From the NCBI GenBank assembly GCA_026874595.1, contig CM049318.1, forward strand, positions 39,763,956 to 39,827,955: DNA of 64,000 nt, in the 5' to 3' direction. A model generated the notes under the pieces. It saw only the letters and a list, made by a program, of their open reading frames with translations. It made no database searches and was not told where the DNA came from. Source of the stretch: Sipunculus nudus (Eukaryota > Annelida > Sipuncula > Golfingiida > Sipunculidae). Of the stretch, positions 23,512 through 36,934 are shown in pieces (within the stretch, counting starts at the first letter, position 1; each line of letters opens with the position of its first letter). Both the position numbers and the translations under genes were made by a program.

Positions 23512-26500
23512 TTACTTCTAGCTTTTGGCTACAGCTTTGGTTGATGAAACTTATAGGATTCAAGGAAGCTCACTGCTTCCGACTTCTGGGAATGGTAAGA
23601 TTACGGGCGCAGCTGAATAATATGAGATCGGTCCTGAGCCACCAAACAACGGACTGGCGGAATCCTGTTCTGGGCGGGTCTGACCACATACTTTCTTATT
23701 CAGGGTTTCAGATCGGTCCCCGTTTTTATTTTTTTTAAATCAGAGCCTGTTGTTTCTAATTACCGACATAATTATGTATTGATATACATGCGCATCTTCT
23801 TTACTGGCGTGGCCTGTCTTGGCCATGAGATAACGGAGGGCAAAATGATACCCATGCATTGGAGGAGAAGATTGTCTGTAATCTCCTTGCAGATAATGAC
23901 TGCATGCTCGATAATGCGAACTATAACGACCTAACAGATATTAACACAAACCATGCCATTCCTATTCTATACAAAAAAAAATCCAAAGCTTCATTTTTTT
24001 AAGTCAGGGTTTTTCTTTTAGCAAAATCCGAGCAAAAACATCGTATCAGGCAAATGGAAATTAATATCAATGTAATTGGTTATTGTGGAAGATATATTTG
24101 AAATGGAACATACATAAGGAAAATATTTGACCAATATAATACTTGAATGGAAACGTTTCGCTTGTGTCATGTATACGTCTCCTCATACTATAATGGGTAT
24201 TTTGTGACATAGAACAATTTCCTGCTTTACACTACTCTTTATATTCTTAAACTGTCTGTCTTTCTCTAAGTCAAAATTTGTTAACGTGACCTTTATCTGA
24301 TATTTTTTGTTAATTCATAAAATTTTGAAAACTACTCCTCCTCAACAATGCATACATCAAACTTTTGATGGCCTTACATAGTATTTAACAAGGCTGGGAT
24401 GGGGCTTTTCATTTATCTTTGTCTGACCGCTTGGCCAGATGGCATTATATGGTGCTTGCACACATAAATGACACCAGGGTTCGTCATTCCGTTCAACCGA
24501 GGTTTAAGTAATAGACAACTATGATGAAGAACTTCCTTCTTGTCAGCACTCATCCTGGGGGGGGGGGGGTGTCAAGATAAAATAGGCATTACGTTTAAGA
24601 ATGATGTTAGATTGGCTCATTTGCATCCTTTCAGAAGCTTTAATACAACACAAATATCATAATATTATTTTCAATGTAAAACAACTTTTAATTTCTTAAA
24701 TGCTGTGTAATTTAAATCCGCATGATATTAATCGGAATGTCTAAAACAAATGCATAATATTATCAAATTGCATATTTTCAATTTCAGCTTAATTACTAGC
24801 ATATATACAATATTAGATCAGCAATATGCAGTTTTGATCAAAGCCCTTTAAATAAAAAAAATCGATTTATTCAATAGGGTTGAACCATACGTAACAGTCA
24901 GAGTTTTAATGACCATGGTTGTGTGAATTATAATGGTTGCAGATCTAATCATACAAAGGTGGTCTGCAGAGAACAGTGGAGAGTATATTTTGGAATTCTG
25001 GTGTCTTTTTATGTACGAGAATGATAAGAAAGTAGATAAAATTCAACATTTTTTCTTATTCTATAAACTTTCCATGCAGAAAACCAGACAATTCAGCATC
25101 AGAAGCTGATGGGTATAAAAAGGTGAGATTGTAATTACGTTTCATATTAATCTACTTAAGATGTCATAGTGGTTGACTGGATATATGTTCTGTGAAACTG
25201 AATAAAATATTTTTTTGAAGAAAACTATGTACCCTATAATAATATTAACAACTTGTAGAGATTTTTTATTAAATATCTTAGGCAAAAGCCAATATGCTAT
25301 GACCCTCAGCTCAACTCAAGACAGAAACTTTAGATCATAACATTGATATCTTACAAATAAAAGTCAGTTTTCAAAAGTAATTTGTTAGTCTTGACTCATT
25401 CAAACTTTACCACAGTCCAGGGACTGTGATTCTTTAGAATCAACGTATGGCGGGATAACATGCGAGAAGGGGCATGGCTGATTGTGAAATGAGCGTTTCC
25501 TGTGCAACCGCTTTCTCAGACACTGACCGCAAGGGAGCGACATCTACTGGATAACAGCAAATTAATGCTTTCAGCGAAATTCCATATACTAACTAGTATC
25601 TGAAAAGGTTACCCAAAAAGTTACTCAGTGTCTAGTTTATAATAAAAACCGCATAACTAGCATTGCTTTTATATTATAATTTTAATGTTTTCCCCTTGAT
25701 ACTTTATACTGATACCTGAGTCAAGTTTTATATGCAATTGCAAAATGTAATTTCAATCCCATTTTGCTGAACGATCGTAAAATCTCTGGAAGAGAGCACT
25801 TTCTAAATAGCACTCGGAGACTGCACACATTCGCACACATTCTGGATCACTAGATCCAGAATAATAGCAGGATTCTGATCCTACTTTTGATGGCAGTACG
25901 TAGGTGGTAGTATATGAATCCAGTATCACCATTCACCAACTCGAAGGTTGCATCACAGGTCCGCTCTGTACGCCAGACTAAAGAGGCTGCATTATATTAT
26001 TGTCGCACCCGTACCGATTACAGGCGATGTACACGTTCAACCCGTTCGGCAAGTAGTTTCCTCAATAATAGTGAACAACAACGGTCTGGATTAGTAAAAA
26101 ATTTCTTTGGTAAAGAATCCTTTTAAACATATCATGTGGTAAGGCTTAGCACAATAATTAATGGGTGGCTCCTGGAAGGTTACCCGCATTTAGATAAATA
26201 ATTTTTAAGCTTTTTAAGACATAGGGACCAACGTCACTAAAACCATATTACCTTAATAATGGGTATGTACTTACATAACTATAGTGATATACCCTTAATT
26301 CCAAATGCGACTTTTGACATTCATGTTTAGTCTTTATTCAAAATGACAGCCTCTGTGAGCTGTTTCGATATTTTTGCGAGATCAGGATTTGATAAAGGCA
26401 AGAAATACTCGAAGGACCGTCTCAAAGTATGCATCTATCCTCAAAGAGAAGCCGAAGGAACGCTGTGTGATTACCACGCCCTCATCTGCAAATCATATCA

Positions 26501-26651
26501 AGATGTTTGAAATGCCTTTCATGCACATGTAGACAATATGGAATCTCCCTGAAAATGTGGTGTGACATTTCAAGACAGTGTACAAATATGGTCCCTTTGC
26601 GCTTGCTCAGAGAATAAACGAAACCCGGCCGTTGCATCTGCACACGGGAAA

Positions 26652-26653
<2 letters not shown>

Positions 26654-26702
<49 letters not shown>

Positions 26703-26718
26703 CTCTCTCTCTCTCGTC
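26654..26718. repeat. (CT)n microsatellite
   Basis: About 30 CT units with one TTG interruption. Confidence 0.95.
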
Positions 26719-27628
26719 ACATTCACATCATTGTGGGAAATATCTATAATACGGTACAGATTATAATAATTTAATCTTGAAAATATTACAAATTGGTCGA
26801 TACACTGATAACTGATACACTATATGAACATTACGCGAATGATCCTGCCAATACAAAGTTTTAGATAACACCTTGTAAACCATGGCTCAAACATATCTTA
26901 ACAAGATAAATATGACCTTAATATGTGGATCTGAATATGTGATAATGATTTCGAACTGCATATAATCTGTTCCAACAGAAGGTTCCCACTGAAATTCAGC
27001 AATTATCCTCTTCAACTTAAACATGCTATCACAGTCTGACACAACCCTGATGAAATTCATATAAAATTATTTACCTTTAACTATAACCAACATTTATTTT
27101 TTGCAGGCTTCTTATTCTTTTAGCTTAGTGTCATGGCTTCTGTCATGGACTGCCTGCCCAACTTTGCTATTTATATGTTATACGATATAATGACCCTAAA
27201 CAGGCTACAGGCAGCTTTCAAATTAAGTTTAAATGTGACCAGTGACCTTGACCACTGGATTTGAGATGTCGTTAAACATAGACTATATTATCAATTTTGA
27301 TTTTTTTTGCACTCGTACAAGTTTTTTGCTAGATATAGCATTGGTTTAATTTTATTTCTATGTCTCATTCCTTCACAAAATTTTTGGATGTGCTCTTCCA
27401 AATATTGAAAATATTGCATATTTCAATGGACACCAAATCGTGGAACAAACTATAATAAATTACTTTCGGTAAATCAAAGCTTTGCAATCCTATTCAGCCA
27501 CGGCAGAATAGAGCTTCCTATAAGTAAAGAATGTACTGAAGCACTGTAATTTAATGTTAATAAGTTAATCTTGATTTATATAAATATCATAAGATCATAT
27601 TTTACATTCGTCATTAATTATTATTATC

Positions 27629-27629
27629 C

Positions 27630-27667
<38 letters not shown>
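27629..27667. repeat. (ATT)n microsatellite
   Basis: About 12 ATT units. A shorter (ATT)n run is at 58528-58556. Confidence 0.95.
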
Positions 27668-28382
27668 TACAGTAATAAAGTATACAGACGCATATAAATA
27701 ATCAGATATGACAAAGTCAGGTTTGCATCATAATTTAGGTATGGTTACTGCTTAATTAAACTTTCTTCCTAACCAATGGGTACGTCGTGGTACTCAATAT
27801 CATTAACTTCGTGAAACACAATATCATATCGTGAAACACATATCATCATTTTATAAAAAAAATGTTATAATATTTGTGCTTTACATTTTATTTAGTACGG
27901 GATAATTAGGAGATATCATATGACTCATGGATTCTTTTGATATAAGCCAAAATACAAGTCGATAGGGAAATTACTTTCTTAGCAATACTTTCATTTACAT
28001 AGAAGCTTGCTTGAATAAGGATGTCACATAACAAGTATCTTGATAGTTATAAAGAAAGACATACTTTAACACATGTTCAGTCTAGTTTTTTTTTTCATTT
28101 TAGAAATCACCTGCATGCCTGATTTTAACGAAATGTGTGATATCAGATATGCTCTACGACAAACTGGACACAAAATAAATTTGAAAATTAAATTCTAAAT
28201 GAAGAATACGACATCCCCTTTTATGAGGACTTCGTGCCTAACATTATGAAAGAATGAGTTAACAGTTTCAGCGTGAGTGTGTGTCAGAGTCGAAGTAAAC
28301 TTCAACCCTTAGGGATATAGAGAAATAAGTAGAACAGGAATGCTTACATAGCGTGGGACGTATACAAAGATATATATGAATG

Positions 28383-28556
28383 CAAGGGCGGCTAAAGGGG
28401 GCGGTTAAGGGGTTTAAGCCTACCCCCCCCCCCCCGGTTTACTTCCTTTACTCTTTACTGCGAGAAAAACATTTTGGCCGGGTTTTTAATATTTAAGGCT
28501 AACCCCTCCTTTCCGAGGGTTGTGGAAAACAGTAAATCCCCCCTGGCTCCGCCCCT
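28383..28556. mobile_element. Second copy of the GGCGGATCCAG-type short element
   Basis: Left end CAAGGGCGGCTAAAG and right end CTGGCTCCGCCCCTG. The interior has poly-C and G-rich blocks like the copies at 13442 and 61471. Diverged. Confidence 0.45.
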
Positions 28557-29579
28557 GATATATAAGTTTATATAACGCGTACCTTGGCTCTACCGCAGGC
28601 TGCTGAACTGGGCTGGGTGCTACATTTGGTTGTTCAGTCAAGATGTCTCGCATCCAAAAGATGGGTGCATTTTACTGTATGAGCTATTTACTTCCTGTGA
28701 GAGCTTCCGCGCTGGAATGATGACCTTCACTTGCAGTCAAATTCACATGTGTGTGTGAGTGTGTATGTGTGTGTGTATGTGTGTGTTGAATTCTAAATTA
28801 GAAGACAAGTACGAATTCGCACACGTTGACGCTGACCTTCAGTGAATTAATCACCGAAGACATCAGTTGGCATCAGCGTAAACCCTGATTACTCCAGTTG
28901 CTTTACATACGTTCCATAATTTCGCGGCAAATGCTTTATATACTTGAGAAAGGCCTTAATGTCTGGTTTTGACACATCACTGAATATATAATATTCGGGG
29001 ACAATGGATGAGATTTGCTAACCTGAAAGTCCTTACAAAATGATAAAATATTTAACTGTATGCTTTGTGTGAGTAACAAGAACTGTCTCTCCACTATTAT
29101 ATAGTCTTGTAGACTTCTGATGTTTATGTTAGATGAGCGATCCGCAAACTCCTACAATAAAGAAAAATAAAGATTGTAAATAGATATCTAGATATAATCT
29201 GAATATATAAGGACCATTGCATAAAAGGTACTTCGCAGGTATATAGCAGGTAAGTTCTCAATGATACCCATAGATGGCGGCATTTAGTCACAATTCTCTT
29301 TTCAATTCCCCGCTACGTCTCAGCTGTGGATAAAAACTTAAGACGTAGCCAAACGTTGTTTATTTTAAACATTTTCATGCTTCACGATATGCCGTCTCTC
29401 TCTTTAAAAAAAAATACAAGTACTGTGCTTATTGCAGACAATTTATATTATACAAACGTCAAGACTGTGCAGGGTCTCCTTCACTCATGCATACATAGAC
29501 GCGCAGAGACATTTACTCAGTAGAAATTACGATACTCACCACATATAAACCAGCGTGATGACGATTTTGAATAAATTAA

Positions 29580-30405
29580 TTATTTGCATAAAAGTTCTAA
29601 AAGGCTGTCGAAGGATTTCGGAATGTCATTAGCGGTAGGAAGTGTAATCACGTGATCGCTGTCAGGATCGCTCGCGATATCATTAATTTCGCCCCTGTCT
29701 ATTTCTTGTCCCACAGCCATGACATAAACATCGATTCCTTTGTCGTGTGCGCGGTCTGCTTGGGCTTTAGTAAATTCTGAAAAATTAAATGTATTTATTT
29801 TAATAGTGCTAACGTTCCCCATTTGAATTTAATGATACATTTCAGATAATATAACATTTTCATTCATAGCATGCTATAAATTATGTTATTTTCGTGTGAA
29901 CAGTCAATATCCGTGTATAAGTTTCACTGTTTATTTAATATTACCGACACAACTAAAATCGGTTCAGGGTGTTTAATTCGAATAATAACGCCAAATAATA
30001 TACGCGAGACCTAAAAATTAATAAATGAAGTTTCCTGACCTTGTTGTATGTTGGACATGCCGTCGGTCAGTACGATGGCGACATTATCCACGCCGCCCCT
30101 GTCTCCTCTGTAAGGTGAAAACACATCTAGATGCATGGTGCGCAGACCCGCCTGAGTGTTGGTGGCGCCACCTGGACGTTTCACAGTGATCGCGTTTAAA
30201 ACCTCCATCACATTATTGTGATCATCCAGGTCGAAGATGACATTAGAAGTGTCTGCATACGTCACAAGCGCAATGCGTGTTCGCCCAAAGTGCATGGGTA
30301 GCCCTCTGGTGGCATGCTTTGTAAAGTTGACCATGACGTCATATACAATCTCGACGCTCCCTGAGATATCCAGTACAAACGCAACATCCATCTGGCGACG
30401 ACAAC
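29580..30405 (-). CDS. Gene A VWA domain 5 and stop codon
   Basis: Two exons, 30040-30405 and 29580-29776. Motifs: [11 protein letters not shown] (MIDAS), [10 protein letters not shown] (MIDAS Thr) and IVLTDGMSN (MIDAS Asp). The donor after IQQ is a weaker GTCAGG, but the phase 1 join to [10 protein letters not shown] gives the expected helix. The domain ends LLELLCK with TAA at 29582-29580. No GT donor lies between the last helix and the stop, so this is a true C terminus and the protein ends on a VWA domain. A candidate AATAAA on the minus strand lies near 29358-29365. Confidence 0.9.
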
Positions 30406-33400
30406 CTTTACAAGTAAAAACATTATGAAAGAATAAATCAAACCTGTCAAAGGAAAACTGACTAGGAAAGTTACGTACAAATATATGATTTTAAAAATTT
30501 CAATTTAATGCTAGAAAACCTTATTACAAGAAACCATGCATCTTAATCTGAATTTTGACAGGGTTTAACAGGGCCCTGGTTGAAAGCCAAATATGACGGG
30601 CAATCTCTCTGAAAATATATTAATATCGCCCATACAAACGCTAGAAAAAGTATTGGAGAATTTCAAGAATCAGAAGAAATTGTTATGACAGATCCACATT
30701 ATTAAACCCCGCCCACTCTCAATCCCCATGGTTACCACTCACGTTTTTCACAGTGGATGCCCACGTAATCTGAAGGACATCGGCACGTATACATCTGTAG
30801 CTGGTCTACGCACGTTGCTCCGTTCTGGCAAGGATTACTATCGCATTCATTAACATCTGCAAATAAATAAATATAAAATGAAAAAAAATACCGAGGTGCT
30901 CTCAGGATGATATAATATATCTATAGACAATTTAGTTCCGGGAGATGCCATAATCCGGAATTTTGTTTTTGCTCAGTCTTAATTGTGTATGAAGAAGCAT
31001 ACATAGATTTAACTGGGCAATCTTTAATGAAGTAAGATAATACGAGGGTTTGTGTGTCCCAACCTTTTCATTTAATGCTTATCAGTCATTAAACATTATA
31101 TTTGTAGAATGTTCATGCGAAACAAAACTCTTTGCTCACTATATAGAATAAGACTTCCACATCTGACAAGAAAACTGAGACCACACAATGTACGGTTTTA
31201 CAAGCAGATTCAAACACTTACAGTAGATATAAACAGCAGATATAATCACTTACACCTATAACACATACTGTATACATCGTTTATATGTTGTGTACATGTT
31301 GCACTTATATTGTCAGGTAAGTATAACGGGAGAAGACATTTTATGGTGCATTATATTTATGGGATGACATTTCTGTAAAATCTATTATACGTGTCATACA
31401 GTCACTGAATTTCTCGTTGCGAGGGACCCGAGGGAAAATGTTATCTTCGTGTATACGGTAAATTTTCGTGAATAAGTCGTACCGTTACATGTCGCCCTCC
31501 ACGCTTTCTCTATCATAGTTGGTAGACCTTTGAAGGAGAGGGACCACATAATATTGATATCGGCAGGGTCGCTTACGATTCCCTGGAGTTCGTGAGGGTC
31601 CATGTCATCCCCGACGGCCACAATAGATACATGGACACCTTTCTCCTTTAGACGTAGTGCCTCTGGGATTGTACGGCTCTCCTGGATATTAGATCCTCCT
31701 GAAATGTACCGCAGAATATCAAGTTAGATTGTATTTTATATTTTGAAAAGGACCATGTCATTTTGTCTCAAGTTGTAAAATTAAGACACCTCTACATTAA
31801 ACTTACACTTTACATTAGCAAGGCTACTATTGGTGAGGGTGCACTGACTCAAAAAAATAATATTAATAACAAAAAAATTTATAATTTACCAATTAGAGAT
31901 GTACGAATATCTTGATTCACTTTTTTCTGGAGAATCACTACAGAACAGATTATATGTAACTGCAGATATGGGTCTGTCTTGGATCAATGAAATACCATTA
32001 TTTTTTTCTCATTCTACTTCTATAAAGAATCGTTTGAACGACCATTACCCGACTGTCTGAAATTTACTTGTTTTCAGGAATACACAATGGAATAATGTTG
32101 CAACGATATTTCATTTTTCTTACACATCTCTATAAGCCTGAAAATAATTTCCATATTCAAATTTGTAAATCCCAATAATCAAGTTTTACTGTGCCTATAT
32201 TTCCTAGTGCCAACACTTAACAAAGATATATTGCTGGAGGAGCATTTTATGTGTATTGGGCACGTGTAAGATGAATGTAATTTCAGGTGATTAAACATAT
32301 TTTACCGTCTGTGAATATCAAAGCAAAATCTGGAGCGTCTCTCCGGTCCCCGCGGCTCTCCATGAACAGACTGTGTCTTGTTAGGTCCAGCGCCCTCTGG
32401 GTGTTGGTTCTTTTGCCAATAAACTTTATACTCCTGATAGCGGAAATAACATCCTGGCAGTTGTCATAGCGATCGAAAGGGAACTCTACGCGCGCATCGT
32501 CACTCCACGAGACCACGCCGACACGTGCCGCATCCTGGCCGACCGTGATGTTCTTGACCACGTGTGCCAGGAATTCCTTCACATGAGGAAATCTTTCACT
32601 TCTGATCGAGCCAGAAGCGTCCAGTAGGATGGCCAAATCGATCTTACCGTTACAGGCTACAAAAAGGAGGTATTATTGTTATTTAAGATATACGTAGCGA
32701 CTTATTCATGACAAAAAATGATAAAAAATGCAAACAAACGTATCTGTGGACATTATTGCTATAGCTGTTGATGCTTACTCGGACAAGAAAATGACACAAA
32801 AAATGAAAAAAAAAATAATACAGTTGTTTTCTATGCGTAACGAAGCACGCGGATAGGTGTGACTATTCACAAAGGTGTTATGTCTATTTAAAAATAATGA
32901 TTCAACATTTGAAGTATTGTCCAGGAAATACAGTGCATAGTGTTGAATAAAAAATGATAGAAAAGTACGTTGCCCATTCAATTGGATTATTGTAGTGTAT
33001 TATCATATAAATCAGATTAAGACAGTCAAGATGACGCCACGGTCTTACAGCTGCGACAACCGACCTTCCGAATATACAGCAGATCCTGTTTCAGTTATAC
33101 GTTGTAAACTAGATATAAAGCTGTGTTTCCATTGGCACCTATATGCGTGAACTGGTGAAAGCATGTAGTTGCCTAGTTCTTCCTCTAAAAAAGCTGTGGA
33201 TTTACGTCATTTAATAGGAAATCCCCGAGTTCACACATCAACGAATACACCCTGGCGGACACATGGAAACACCACTGTCGCAAATTCATATAAGAGCGAT
33301 TTTTCACGTAAATGGGATGTACGCGCACATGGAAACACAGTTTAAATATAAATAATCAGTTTGTGGTTTCATTTCCTTTCCAGTGATTGATATCTTTCGG

Positions 33401-35789
33401 ATATCGTACTTACTTCTGCTGCAGTCTGGACCGGAGAATCCGCGGGGACACCTACAGGAGAAAGTGCCCATTAAGTCCGTGCATGTGCCGCCGTTCTTAC
33501 ATGGATTGTTGGCACAGTCGTCTACCGCTGCAATTTATAATACATCTTAAATGGTGCACAGAAATGTGTTTTGATGTTAAGATATAGGCAGTGCATTTTA
33601 AGATGTTAAATATGACATTTACAGTGTCTTAAGTCTGTAAATTTTCTATATTTAAATTAGTTAAAACAAACTTGAAGGCATAATATATTATTATAAACAT
33701 GGGTACATGAATGTTTTTTAATTTGTAGATCTTTTCAGTTCATTCTAAGGACTAGCAGAGGACTAGCAGGAGACCCACTGTCAATATCAGCATTTTATAT
33801 CATTTTAATTATTCAAGGCAATTAATTTATAAATAAAGTTAAAAGGATAAGATATATACAGTTCGGGTTAATTTTCCACATTTATACAATGTATTCCATA
33901 TTCGTCTCTGTACATGAAAACGAATATGACACACGGAAGGTAACAGAGCCGAACATTCCGAGAAATATTAGTAGCGAATATCCCAACGAGAAAATGGAAA
34001 AAAATATTACTATTTTTGTGACGGTAAGGAGAGGTAAAGAGGGGCGGTATATCCTATTTAAATTACTGCCATAACCGTAGCCGCTGTAAAAAAACGGGGG
34101 TGGAAGTTTGGCATTTCTTCACTTAGGACAAAAAGGGCTTTAGGTTGCCATTACAATTGATTTGCCTTAATATATCTTTATATATCTTTACAAGTATGGT
34201 TCCAATTATTTCCATGCGATACAGAAAAAAAAAGAAATCATTTGATTGCTCTATCAGGTTCTAAAAATTATATTCATTTCGTATGAATTATCACCAGGGC
34301 TATTAATAATGGTAGCTTTTTTGTCAGAGCCATCGAAAATCGCATTGGTTATTTGTGATTGTGTCGGTTCCTTTAGCTGGTAATATAATCATATACCTCT
34401 CCCCGTGGTTTGTTACTTAAAATAATGAAGACATATGTTTTACTCACTGTTGCATGTGGCTTTCAATATGTCACCCGTCAATGTTCCCAAGTCAGTGAAC
34501 CTGGCAACGCGGAACACGTTTGCCTCCGAAGGGTAGGTGGTCATTGCTTCTAGCTCCGACTGGCGGGGTCGGTTACCAACAGCTACAGCAATGATGTGAA
34601 CGCCATCGTTCCTTAGTTCCAGTGCTTCTTTCCAGGTGGCAGCCTCATCGTCCGAACGACCGTCCGTCAACACTATTACAATTCGTGGTACTGCCTTTCC
34701 ACTACAAAATAAAGGCTTATTGAAACAACGGAACAAGGATTATGTCTAATATTTCTCAGAATTAGAAACTGTACGACAGACCAATTGAACGACTCAGAAA
34801 CGCTCAACAGTTTACAGGACAAAGCAGAATGCAGAATTGAAAATTAATCTGTGAAAACCTTACATCGTATTTATTTAGCATTCACGGAAATATAATCAAG
34901 TCTGAAAAACTGCACTCTCTCTTATATACGAGGTAAAATTCGAACAGTGATGCTTGTAAGAGGACAACAAAATGCATCCGAGCCATAGAATCCTACTAAC
35001 TGGTATCACATGTGACCGTTTCTACAATTCTGACAGAATACTAATTTTATTGAATTATCAGTACTGTTTAATTTAAAGTATGGAAGAGATGCACTGCGGT
35101 GAAGGCCTCGAACACTCGGTTTGAAAAGTAAACCTCAAGGAAGCCCATATAGTGATCCAAACTGTTATATGTAAACAATTTTTATTTTCTATAGTTCTTA
35201 CTTGAGAGGCTGAGAGAGCTGAGCTGTGTATGTCACACTCAGGACTAGTTTGGATTCAAACCCTTCAAAGGAACCTATATTTTACCATTAATCTATTGGG
35301 GTTTGACGTGAGTTTCTGTTATATTAATATCCATACCGCGGTGAACCTGTTTACGATATGGACATTTTAAATCCTTTACAGATAACACCGCCTCTCCTAC
35401 TCTGGGCTAGACCGTATACATTGGTATGGACATACATTGGTATTACTTCACAGAAACAATAAGTTCAGCAGGCGAGGTCCGTTTGGGGGGGGGGGGGGGG
35501 CCCTTCCCTCCCAACCACCAAACTTTTTTTCGACCAATTTTAAACCATGACAGGTAAATTGCTCGAAATAATCACACAATGACACCCGTTGACCCCCCTG
35601 CAAAAATCCATGATCCGCGCCTGTGTGAATGCTCTCTCTCTCTCTCCCGACCTCACTCCATCACTCCATCCCTCTCTCTTTTTTTTTCTCTCTCTCTCTC
35701 CGTCTCACTCTCTCTCTCTCTCTCTCTCTCACTCTCTCTCTCACTCTCTCTCTCCCTCTCCCCCCCTCTCTCTCTCTTTCTCCCTCCGA

Positions 35790-35873
<84 letters not shown>

Positions 35874-36865
35874 TACTTTGGCTGATATCTTTTTCTCCCC
35901 CTCAGGAACATCTGTAACTTAATCGTTCTCAGGGCGTCTGCAGTGTTGGTGGTCCCACCCGTGTACAGGATGTCCATAGCGTTCTGCAAAGCCCTCTTCT
36001 CCTTATATTTGTCCAAGTTAAAATGCATGGTTGCCTTGGTACCAAAGCTGACCAGCCCCACTCGGAAATCATTGTCTCTGGAATCATAAAATGAGACAAA
36101 TGTTTTGTAAACTTATGTATTAAAAACAGATTGATCGTAAGTTTATAATTGAAATAAAATGATTTACAAGAGTGGAATGTAAGTAGATTTGCATGTGCGT
36201 AATGACATGTAATGTTAAATAATTGTACCTATAAATAAAACTATAATTTGTCCTATAAAATTTGTAATTACTAAATAATTTTCACTTGTGGTTTACTGGT
36301 TAACTTCACATTTAGATGCTCTCCATCAATTGATCCTTAAAACGATGTTTCCATTCACAACTTTGTCTTACTGGTGCACTTTAAACGGCATCCCATTGAC
36401 AACATCTTTGGCAAAATCTATGGCTCGCTGGAAATCGTGGGCACCGATTGAACCCGAACGATCAATGGCAAAGATAACATCAGCGGGTTGGCGACATTCT
36501 GTAAATATCAGACGGAAATTCATATTGGAATCATTTTTTGTATAGCTTTATGAGGCAGATGAATTATGCAGCTATATGGTTCAATATATGCTGGTTCCAG
36601 GGACACAATTAGTTGTCTGTTGTTATAACTTTGACATGCGGACACAAGTCCCGGAACAGGCTTAAATACACTGTTACAAATGTCTTAATGGTAACCACAG
36701 TGACATACACACTTATGCCACCCTGAAGTATATAACATGACTGATGTGACGGCATTGCAACAGACCCTTGGACATCAGTTTGGTATTGACACGACAAGGC
36801 TGCTAGAAAAAATATTGAAAACTCAACTCTCAAACTAAGATGAGACTTAAAAACATTTTAAAGCA

Positions 36866-36934
<69 letters not shown>

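Larger units (their letters stand above)
21860..29570. other. 7.7-kb interval without a convincing gene
   Basis: Holds the doubtful frame at 23245-23511, a poly-G run near 24557-24569, microsatellites at 26654 and 27629, a short inverted-terminal element at 28383 and imperfect (GT)n near 28749. The 3' untranslated region of gene A must occupy some of its right end. Confidence 0.5.

Noticed and set aside
35579-35922. Leu/Ser-rich open frames of about 100 codons
   Set aside because: Translations of the (CT)n microsatellite within a gene A intron.
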